From NCBI RefSeq assembly GCF_000003605.2, contig NW_003139319.1, positions 62,550 through 126,549 of the forward strand: 64,000 nucleotides of DNA, given 5' to 3'. Positions 54,201-64,000 of the stretch are shown one piece after another (position 1 is the stretch's first letter; each line of letters starts with the position of its first letter). The position numbers were made by a program, and so were the translations under genes. The DNA is from Saccoglossus kowalevskii (Eukaryota > Hemichordata > Enteropneusta > Harrimaniidae). The notes under the pieces are model-generated. The model did no database searches and was not told where the DNA came from. It was given only the letters and a program-made list of their open reading frames with translations.

Positions 54201-57200
54201 GATAAGTACCTTCCCTTTGAGATAATCTACAAAACACAAATGGGGTGATTTTTTTCAAGATTAGTATCTAAGGAGCGCGTAGTGTTTCCGACAGTTAATA
54301 TAATACTCCTTGGAAGTGACTTGATCTTACCGGCTCTACAGCACACGTGATATATATTGGAATATATTAGTGTTTTAGTCGAATAGTGTAATTACGAGTG
54401 AATCGTAGGTAGACCCTTATTACAAGGTGGTTCCATTCACTCCTATCTATTATAACCCCGCTACACTGGCTGGAAATCTGATTGCTATTTCATGTCTAAT
54501 ACGTTCAGGATAATGCTATTCAACGAAGTGGAACATCTCGGAAATATTCAACATTGAGGCGCGTTAGACGATTTCTCAAACTGAACGTATGTTGGCGAAC
54601 TTCCCAAGATGAAAAAAACATTTTTCATAATAGTCGTTTTAAATAACATTCTGCGCTGTACGTTCTAAATCAGTTCACGTCCCGACACGTTACGTTACGT
54701 TACGTCACTCACAATTCCACTTACAATGACATGGGCGTATGGTATCTCAGCTTGAATAAAAAAGTGTACTGTCAGATTGTAAAGGCCCTAGTTTGCGTAG
54801 TTTACGCACTGACCGTGTGAGGGCGCAATAGCATATTTCGTGTTATCATCACGTTACTTACCATGTGAAGACGGAACATTGCAGTTTACACAATATAGAA
54901 CACTCCGTACTCTAGACAATCTCGCGTACATACAATTTAGATCGCCCGAAATAGCTTTACGAAGCCTGATCAATAGGCAGTGTCGTGACATGATGTTCGT
55001 CACATTGTCTGTGGGGCAAAATGTGCATTGTGACGTCATAATCTCACGACGCATGCGCATGTACGTAACTGCATTTAGTTGACGACTATCACGACGCACT
55101 CGTAACACTATTGGAAAATTGAAAGCAAATCTTCCAAACGAGTTATTTATAAGAAAATATAATTTTTACAAAAAACATATATCTGTACAATCAGACCATC
55201 TGCTCAACGAATACAAATTGTTAATGCCAACCGAAAGTACACTAGAATAAGTATTTAGCAGGATGTATGTGCCTAACCTAAAACGAATTTTAATACCAAT
55301 TGAAGCGCGATTATAACAGTATCAGTGGCATTAATAATATAAATTACATTTTCCTAATCTATATTTCCTAATATAGATACTTCTTAAAAACTTGTGTTCA
55401 TTCAATTTAAACAATTTATTCTCGATGTAACAACAAGTGATATGTTGAACTTTAAGTGGAAATTGTTGTCGTAATCTTTTTGTAACGTTGTTCGCAATCA
55501 TACAACGAACTGGCGCCACGGAATCCCATGTTACCTGGAATATTCCAGTGACCATCACACAATCTGGACACACAACATCCAAATGCGATGAAAAAAGCTG
55601 AAATTTGATTATTTAATTAACGTATGTAAGATAATGTTTAGTTTATTCCAACTGTTCCATATTGTGCGTGTATTAGTCGTGTAATTAGACACAATATAAG
55701 CATGTCACCGGCTATGTTGACTTTGTTCAAAATCAAATAATTGACGTATCCTTTCTGGGTCAATAGATATGACCAACCATACCTCTGTTAGCGATTTCAA
55801 AAGCACACTCAGTGGATTATAAGTTAAGTATATATGTATAATAATATATTACATAATATCACACGTTTTTGAGTGCAAGTACTAAAGTTACCAGCATCTG
55901 ATCGTTTATTCCTTTAGTTAGAATTACACGTAGATTGGACATTTTATGATCAGTAAGGTAGCTTTAGCTGTTACCGCGAATTGCGTTGTATGCACTTGAT
56001 GCATCCTTTTCACCTATTTGCTAAATTTACTAGAGTTATTGCGCCCTCAACGCTGCTATCAAGTATATGCCCATTATGCCAGGTTGATAATCATATACAC
56101 TTCATTTAAATAATTTTCTTGATGTGCAGTGAAAAGGATATCCCTTTCCCCTCACTTTCTTCACATTTCATTCACTGTAACACGTGATATATTATGTTCT
56201 GAAAGGATGATGGTAATTAAAGTTTTAGCTGCTTTCGTACATAAATCTTGCCATTAAAAAGTGAAATCAGACCTTGGAATATACTAGGGATATATGGTTT
56301 TATATAGGTAGTAATATTTGAAAAAAAATCATATGGTACACTCTTGAAAGGGAAATAAACACATTAAAGATAATTAAAGATACAAAAGAAAATGAAATGA
56401 AATGAGAGACTGTCACGGTGGATCTCCACGCTCGGACATAGCGTTTATAATCGCAAGTATATATTCCAGTCACTTTGGCTAATGTGGGATGGAGAGTGAT
56501 TTTATTAACGACACCACCACATATTTTTTTCACTTCATTTAAAAAAAAGAAATTAAACAATTTAATTAGCTGTGGACAATGTTTACTGTATATCTGCTTA
56601 AGACAGCACAATCCACAATAGCCATGCACAGTAATCAGTGCCCAATGTGCTAGACTAAAAAGTCAAATTTGGGAGATGTCAGAACAAACCCGGCATAGGA
56701 CTCACCCTTCACCCGACGACTCCCGTATGTAGTAAGTAATACTGTCAGAGCTTAACTGAAGCTCTGGATTTTGCTACTATATTAGTGGTAGAAAACTCTT
56801 GTTTTTATTTATTTTTTGCAGAAACAACCACGGTGGAGAATGGATATCGGTAGAATGTCGCCCTCACAGCTCTATCGGGCAATTTATAATTCAAGAGTGA
56901 CGTCGGAGGAATGGACGCATAGAGCACAGATGGCGCTGTATAGTTTCTAAATCATTATCGACTCGCAAGCCCAGACTTATAGTCTCAGACTACTGAAGCT
57001 AGTAAACAGTTTAAGTAGACTGAGTTATAGTATAAGTCGCTACAGTACTTGTTACATCTGGTGACGTCCTGTGGTGTTTCATGATAAATGTTTTCTATTA
57101 ACAATATCACGTTAAAACAATATTTATGATATGTTACGTCATAAACTCATTGGAATTGGTCGACTTATTACATTTCAGTGGATACATCGCATTTTAAAAG

Positions 57201-57618
57201 GCCCCACGCTGAATGAATCGAAGCTAATTAATTGAGGCTATGTTTACAAATTGAAGCATAATAAACTCGTTGCGCATCGCGTGTTCGAAATTCATGTAAA
57301 TAAACAATGTATTTTACACGCGTTGTATACGTCGCTATGAGTCCCATATCGAACAGGACGCGGCGCGACGACTGCCGCTCTTTAAACTACGCGATTCAAA
57401 CATTTACATCACTATTCCAAACGTGTACGTAGGATTTAAAGGAACTTGTGTTCGCTTTCCGGAAATATCTGATTGAAAAAGACAATGGTATTAAGGCTAA
57501 CGTCCGATATGGTAAACTATAATTGGCTTGGTGGAGACATTGGCGCAAGAAAGAGACAATGGAGATATATTTATTAATAGTTATGTATCTTTCACGTCAC
57601 CTACAATTAAGCATATCA
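45291..57618. other. Non-coding stretch with a long hairpin
   Basis: Other than the 47.4-kb hairpin nothing is firmly recognised. ATG-initiated frames of 108 codons (minus, 48628-48954), 68 codons (plus, 50332-50538) and 69 codons (plus, 53502-53711) show no family motif. At 54840-55249 one plus-strand frame is open except for a single TGA, and the minus strand is open over most of the same DNA; its origin is unclear. Confidence 0.5.
47353..47488. repeat. Long hairpin: about 54-59 bp imperfect inverted repeat with a short loop
   Basis: The best 43 bp of the arms (47369-47411 against 47435-47477) pair at 38 positions. Outer flanks (AAGTAT and ATACTT) extend the pairing with a small bulge. The 23-nt spacer itself holds GCAGCA and TGCTGT that can extend the stem almost to the apex. 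The whole could fold into one stem of about 60 bp. It may be a foldback or MITE-type element, or an expressed hairpin RNA. No coding frame explains it. Confidence 0.85.
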
Positions 57619-59460
57619 GGGGAGGCAATGGTGTGTAAGAAAATCTCCACTAAATGTGTCCAACGTATTGATTGCGTGGAGAAAAATACAGTGACTCTTT
57701 TATTACACAAAACTATATTTCATTTCGCAAAAGACGTAATACTGTTAGTTAGTTATGTATGTTATACTTTCGGTATATTTAACAAGGATGAAATAAGCAT
57801 GATATGCTATATGTAACATGCTATGTAGGGAAAAAAACACTAAAACAAAGAATGAAAAGCCAAAAATCAGGAAAGAGAGGACTGAGATAATTCGGAAATA
57901 ATGGTTATACTGAATGTTTATTTATATCGAAAAAAGAAACGAATATAAAAATAAAGATTAAGAACTAAAGAAAACAGAATATGACCCAACGCATCAAGGG
58001 CTTTTGGAAAACAGTATTACTGATGACATTAGTATTTAGAGCGTTATTAAACTGATTAAATCCAGAAAAATAGGCAATCTCTGACAGGGTTCGACGAATA
58101 GGTAGACGAATAGAATATTTTCAAGATACAGATGAAAATTAATCAAACTCCGTAGAAGAAATGCTTTCATTTTTCGCTAACTCTAATAATCATACACATA
58201 ACACATAAATAAAACGAAACCAAGTATATAAATGAAACAATTTGTGAATTAAAAATATTGAGAGCAATTACAAATCTCAAGGATTAAATAGGCAGGCCCA
58301 GATTTATTAATTCCATAATTGTTTAAAAACTCAGTCGACATTTTTAGCCATTACTACATAAAATATTTACCGTAATGCTATCTTTGATTTAGGTAAATTC
58401 CTCAGTGGCTTGGTGCTTGGCTCTATTGTATATAAGAAAACAACCCCACAAAACCCGAGAATTATAGAGCGACCTCATTACTTGGCATATCTAGTAAACT
58501 TTCCACAAGCATTCTAAATAGCCGTTTAAAAGCATGGGCGACAAATATTCAAATTATCCCCGAATGCCAACTCGAAGCTGGCCTTCGGGAAAGAAATTCC
58601 ACCATTTTTCCAAACTCCGTGCAGTTATGCAGAAGTGCCCGTTTCGTAATAGGTGCAAATTGAACTGTTTACTAAATTCAAAAAGACATGAATGGTTGGC
58701 CGATGAGTGTACAAAACTGTGCATTATATAAGGTTATTACGAGATACTGTAACTGGCGATCAATCATCCTGCTTAAAAAAAATTAGAAAATCGCGTATTG
58801 TATGCAGACGAATAAGGTGCTGCTGAAAATTAATCATTAATGTCAAACTGCTTTTGGTAAAGACAGGTTCGTTAATTGGTGACTCAATTTGATTAATTGA
58901 AGGTAAATGCAATTCACCAAAGAAAAAATTTACCAGGAGCCCTCGTTTGATTTTTTTTAGCATTAATGTATGTTTATTTCAGTGAATCATTACTCGGCAC
59001 TGGGACAAAATACTTTACAAAATCTGACAGGTTGCGTGACGATCGTGGTATGATTACTGGTCATCGTAGTCGGGGAGACAAACATGACGACCGTATCATA
59101 CCTCTCTTTTTTATTATTGTGCTTGAGATTTTTTGTCACATCACTTTGACAAAGCGGAGCTATTATTGCGATAAATATTATAAGGCACGGAAATGAAATA
59201 TTCATATCATTTGCAGATGATTTAACCTATTTTTGGAAAATTTAAAAGGCGTGGATGTGTCGTAAGGAATAATAAACCCTATGTTATCCGCTGGTCATTA
59301 TCATCAATCAAAATTACTGGGATTTGTGTTTCTTATAGTATACCCCAGCAAGTGAATTGTATAATGAAGGTACACTCAATTTGCTTGCAGCATTGTCTGT
59401 GATACGTAAAACACGAATACTTAATTTACTATTAATTTTGAAAGTTATTCAATCATAATG
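57619..59460 (+). mobile_element. Decayed non-LTR retrotransposon (LINE) ORF2: endonuclease and reverse transcriptase remains
   Basis: A LINE pseudogene readable by motif across several frames. At 57619-57813 a fragment resembles the middle of an AP endonuclease: a GEAMVCKKIS segment like the usual GGIAVFVK, then AKDVILLVSYV like the usual KDVxLxxxYxPP. From about 57960 to 58450 there is the linker before the RT. At 58457 ENYRATSLLG matches the NYRPISLL motif of RT, followed by SILNSRLKAWA and a QLEAGLRERNSTI stretch like QAGFRKGNSTI. KLNCLL around 58660 sits where RTs have xLYCxFIDFKKAFD. FADD, the catalytic aspartate pair, is at 59210-59221. IKITGICVSYS at 59307-59339 matches the post-catalytic IKxLGVxF segment, and the thumb-like stretch starts near 59375. 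Many stops and frame changes show it is dead. Endonuclease and RT are much closer than normal, implying an internal deletion near 57820-57960. A CR1-, L2- or Jockey-like clade is possible but not resolved. Confidence 0.85.
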
Positions 59461-62400
59461 TTGTTAAAATGAACGATATTAAAATATTTAGCAAATAGCT
59501 ATGATAGTTGATATTTTTGCTCTGTTTCACGCTTTTTTTATACTGAAGTGGTGCAACGTTTTCTATAGTGAACTGTCCCCATCCTTGGGAAAAGATTCTA
59601 CTGTAGACATCTCGAAGACAGCATTGCTTTTTGAAGTTTTTTTCAAAGCTCCTTACTGTCGTATTACTCCCTTCTGTAGAAGCATTCTGACTGGCAAGTC
59701 TTTATATGTTCGAACAGCAGATATATCCTAAAGAAAGCATTGTAATTTGGAACGATTCAAAAATACTAAAAGATGTGTCTGTTACTTGAACTTCATTTTC
59801 AAAGATATTATTTATATAGCTTATTACATGTATGATGCTGGAGTGTATCTAAAAACGTGATAATTTGTAGACACTAGGTTAATAAAACGCACACTCTCTG
59901 TTATCAAAAATTACTTAAGAAGACATATAGAGTGTAGACTGTGGCTGACCTGAATTACCAGTTAATTGATTATTAAGATATGTCCCTCCGAATGGGATCT
60001 ATTGTAAGAGGTTTCGCAGATTGTTGACTTGTTCTTTTTTGTATCAATCCATTCGACATTCTGGAATTTCGAGCGAGAGATGTTAACAAAATTTGTATTT
60101 ATACATATAATAGAATCAAAACTCCAAGAATATCAGTGGAAGCTCAATCATAATATCGTGTATACTAATTGTAACACTGTGTGCTTTTCCATGTTGGAAC
60201 TTCATATAACCTTAAATCTATTTACATTTGGCAACAATTCAGATTAGACTGTGTTGCACTTTTTGCAATATGATTATACCGAATGGTCATGGATTGATAT
60301 AACGCAGGGAGTTGAAAGAAAATTTGAGCAATTTTAATGAAAATGGGTGGAATGGGTTATCAGCAGAACTATGCCTTCCTAGTCATTTGTAGCGTGTCAA
60401 GGCTGGGTGCAATAATCAGTTAGCCAGTCCCACTTGACTTTATCGACGACCTTGCCGTATGTATGTCGGGTAGTACTATTGTATGTTCTGAGTCTAGATA
60501 AGGCCTATACTGCTTTATAACATCTTCGGATATGAGGGCGGATGTCACCGACTGAAGCATGAAAAATATTTAGTCGCTGGTGCGTGACTACAATCTTAGA
60601 ACATTACAGATTTTCACTGAACTAAGCTAACTAATATATCTATATAATATGTTGCAAACAGCAAATGAATATTTTGTGTGTAATGTTTATATAATGATAA
60701 TATTAATTTAACGCTTATCCTGCCAGTTCCATGTATAGGTTTACATTGACTTGACCAGGTAATGCATAACCCCCCCCCCCCTACGGGTGTAATCACGTTA
60801 CTGTAAACATGTTCTTACTAGTGTATTATCGTTAATATATCGTTTTATCATGGTTCAATTGACATATTGAGTCACGGTCACATTCACCGCCAGTCGGTTT
60901 TGAAATGGTTTATCGTCTTATAATTAGTCATAACACTCGTTTCGCGTAGACAGTCACGCACGCACACTTTCAATGGTGAAATTGTTTTCGAGTAGATGCT
61001 CAGGGCAAAAATAAATCGTCACCGGACTCGTAAAACATTATGACCATTTAGTGGCGCCAATTTAAATTGCGTTAAACGGAGAAGACCTCGGCGTAAAATG
61101 CTCGGGGCCTTTGTCACTTAAAATTCGACCCATTTTAATTCACACAAAAACCACTACACGATAGATCATAACAGTTTGGTAATGTTCAGAATATATGTCA
61201 CCGTAATTTGCTTCATTCTCGTTCAGTTGATAAATGTTGACAATTTAGTACGCGTTTATCGTTGGAGTGGAAAGCCTCATAATTTAGCGACTACTAAAAT
61301 GACATAAATGGCATAAAGAGCAACGGGTGGGAATGTCAGAATTTTATTTTTAGCTCGTCAGCGTTGACATTCATTAGCCCCTAGTGGAAGGGTAGAAGGT
61401 ATGATACGATCGACTCCAGGCTCATTAAAAAAGTGTCATCCTTATGTCTTAATTGTTAAACTGCCACTGCTTTTAAGGTCATCCATTAAATTGAAATGCT
61501 CACACTTTCATTAGAGTTTTATGTGAGAGCATCCCCTCAAATAAAAAAAACGTGATGCACCATGGGAGTATAGTAAATCTACGGAATAATAAAATAAAAA
61601 CGTTACCCTGTTTTTGTACCAGTGGCTATGCAGACAATGAATGCATTTTTGTAACTAAAGGCATCATGTGTTTGGATCTATGCACCTTTCTTTTCATGTA
61701 TTACGTGTTCCTGTTGTGTGTTTGTTCTTTGTCTTGTTTGTGTTAACATGTTTTTTTTTAGTCGCTTGTTTGATTATTTGTTTGTCGGTTCAATATTTCT
61801 TCGTGCTTGCTTGTATTTTGTTCGGAAAATTGGAAAACTATTAAGCGTGTACTTCAGGTATAAGATTATTGTTATAAAATCGATAAAAAATAGTCTTTTT
61901 ATTTGCAAATAAATAACTCAAAATACATGCATGGAGTCTGTACGAATATAGTATTGTACGTTTAAATTATACGGTACCGCGGTACTATAAAACAGCCCAG
62001 TTTGTCGGTTCCCTCCTCGGGCGCGCATAACTGATGAGACAGCTATAAAAAAAACGTACGGATATTGAGCGATGTGTGGCGACATTAAAAAAAGATTGCT
62101 ATACTCCAACGATTGCGCCCGCTACTGTTGCGATGAATTCTGCAACCTAGGCTATTCAAAATAATCTGATTTGCAATATTGTCTCATTTCAATTGAAAAG
62201 TCATGCTCGTTTCAGACAGACGTGACGTGCATGAGTGGGTTATTCGATCCACGGGAATATCAGTTAATCGTTTACATACAAAAGAAAGCTTCACTTCGCA
62301 CAGTATATGGTGAGATATCATTGGCTGATCTACATGGTGCCGTACCAACTGAATGATAACGTCACCAAGGATGTTAATTTCTATAGAACTTGACATTCAG

Positions 62401-63514
62401 TGTGAAGTACCAAACATAATGATACACTATGTGTGATTGCTTTCGTTTTTACGACCTTATATGATTATATGACCCATTCACGCACTAAATGGCAAACGTT
62501 GAAGATGACTTGTTAATCCTTATTCGATGTCACTCCACGGCACACGTTGAAATGAAAATGACCGAGGCACAATCTGCTTGTGTTATTTCAAACAAATCAG
62601 GACACGCTTTCTACTAAATGAAGCCCGAATGTACTGACTCATTATAGAGGCGGACATGTTTAACATTGTTGACATCGTTGTTGCGCCATTTTTCATCTTT
62701 AATATTTGCATTTTTATATAGTCTACACAAATGCTGGAGGAAAATGGATTACCTTTTATCAAGATGTTTGATGAACGCTATTCGTCCCTCGTATCTCATT
62801 TGACAACACCTCACGGAACCAATTGCAAGTGATATGACATAATACAGTAGACGGACGGCAATGTTCAAATGTTGCTACACAACGTTCCAAATAAGGCTAA
62901 ATCTAGAATTGCCGAGGAAACGTACACATGAGTTACATGGTCGCTAGCAAATATAACTACATTGACAAATAATGAATTGTTTAATAACTCGCAGAGATTT
63001 TATCAACAAGCTTTTAACTTATCATTTGGCGTTCAAGTTTCGTGGAATTTAGCAATTCGATTAATCGATGTATATTTCATCATTATTCCTATTGTCATCG
63101 TGTAATGTGCAATGATATATGTGCCAATTGTCTGACTGGCGTGGTTTATTTAAAACATTCGTCTTGTCAACAACTCCTGCAATAGCTGAGTGATGTTTTC
63201 CATCGTTTACTCGGCGGCTAAAATAGACACTACTCTGGTCTTGAATTTGGTCAAGTCATCCAGCAATAACAGTATGCTGTTCGGGTATACTGGTGCTCGT
63301 GTGAAAGTTTTTGAAGCTAGAGTCGTCAATTCATAATACAAATTTTCGGTAAAACACTTTAATGACGTGCAACATCAGGAAAATTCATATTCTAATAAAA
63401 CTACAAAAAATATGCAAATTAACTTCTCATAGCCTAATATGGTTATCTTTAACATACATATTCATAATGTTGAATTTTCAAAATATTGTTTTTTTCAAGG
63501 AATCCTGGATAATA
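59461..63514. other. Non-coding stretch after the LINE
   Basis: The first 270 bp include a 76-codon frame (59501-59731) that could be further LINE tail but has no diagnostic motif. The rest shows only the poly-C run and T-rich frames. The part at 61.33-61.53 kb has homeodomain-like ATTAA and TAATT motifs and could be regulatory. Confidence 0.45.
60770..60781 (+). repeat. Poly-C run (12 C)
   Basis: Homopolymer C run in otherwise AT-rich non-coding DNA. Confidence 0.95.
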
Positions 63515-63675
63515 CTAAATCTGGGGGTCATCTGCGCACGCGCGGGAATTGAGTCCCAAGCGACGATAACATCGCATGCTTAAAACGCAAAGGTTCATGG
63601 GTAGTCGCTCGTTTGTAAACAATCACACGCTATGGCCATCTGACGCATGCGCAGGTGACGACTCCCCCGCTTTAA
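63515..63675 (-). mobile_element. Short dispersed element, copy 2 (inverted relative to copy 1)
   Basis: Reverse-complement relative of 13496-13660 with nearly the same length (161 bp) and the same block order, including the 20 bases beginning CGCTTGGGACTCAATTCCCG. One end keeps GCTTTAA. The other has TAAATCTGGGGG where the first copy's terminal repeat would predict TTAAAGCGGGGG. The clear divergence between copies suggests old insertions rather than one recent duplication. Confidence 0.7.
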
Positions 63676-64000
63676 TGACAGAATAAATTTCTACCATGAG
63701 TCAAATATGCAATAATATATTCCAGGCCAAAATCAAAAGTGCTGGCATGTAAAATAAAAGAATATTTATTTTTGTTTCAGTATTTTTATATTTATTAAAA
63801 CGACTCGTGCGCTGCTATTTCAGGTAATGTTAAGCTGTGGCAACAATAGAAGCGTGACTTGATTATGGCTCAGATTTCTTTAATTTCTGATAAAACGTCA
63901 TTATTTACATGTTTTAATATGAACAGAAACAATATATCGATATGATGCTTCCGATAGATTTCGGCAGGAATCACTTGCTTCGTTCGGACACCATTGTGTA

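Noticed and set aside
61375-61420. TAGCCCCTAGTGG followed by GATCGACTCC, resembling tRNA A and B boxes
   Set aside because: The flanking bases do not form tRNA arms and the A box has an extra base.

Overview
The window looks like nuclear DNA from an invertebrate animal. It is AT-rich and gene-sparse, with long (TA)n, (TTTA)n and (TAA)n microsatellites, decayed LINE retrotransposons, short inverted-repeat elements and vertebrate-style splice-site sequences. CpG dinucleotides are frequent. No operons, bacterial-type ribosome binding sites, CRISPR arrays, rRNA or convincing tRNA genes were seen. The receptor sequence fits a bilaterian, perhaps a lophotrochozoan or an invertebrate deuterostome, but the species cannot be fixed from sequence alone.

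The one secure gene is a single-exon class A GPCR on the + strand (29584-31152, 522 aa). It has the full biogenic-amine receptor signature and resembles 5-HT1/5-HT5/5-HT7 serotonin receptors most. A good splice acceptor about 430 bp upstream suggests a spliced 5' UTR, and a possible polyadenylation signal lies about 1.6 kb past the stop.

Layout. 1-27 kb is non-coding sequence with microsatellites and several dispersed short repeats. 27.4-33 kb holds the receptor with a possible upstream promoter region and a (TTTA)n block. 36-38 kb has a possible first exon with a consensus donor and two strong downstream acceptors, perhaps a small or non-coding transcript. 40.57-41.01 kb is the C-terminal end of a LINE ORF2, running into a hairpin and followed by a 51-bp tandem duplication. 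44.70-45.29 kb is an assembly gap. 47.35-47.49 kb is a long hairpin. 57.6-59.5 kb is a decayed LINE with endonuclease and reverse transcriptase remains. The rest to 64 kb is non-coding, with a second, inverted copy of a roughly 160-bp element first seen at 13.5 kb.

No multi-gene system is visible. The most interesting points are the receptor's unusual mosaic of features, two pairs of inverted dispersed repeats that look like uncatalogued non-autonomous elements, and the long hairpin at 47.4 kb.
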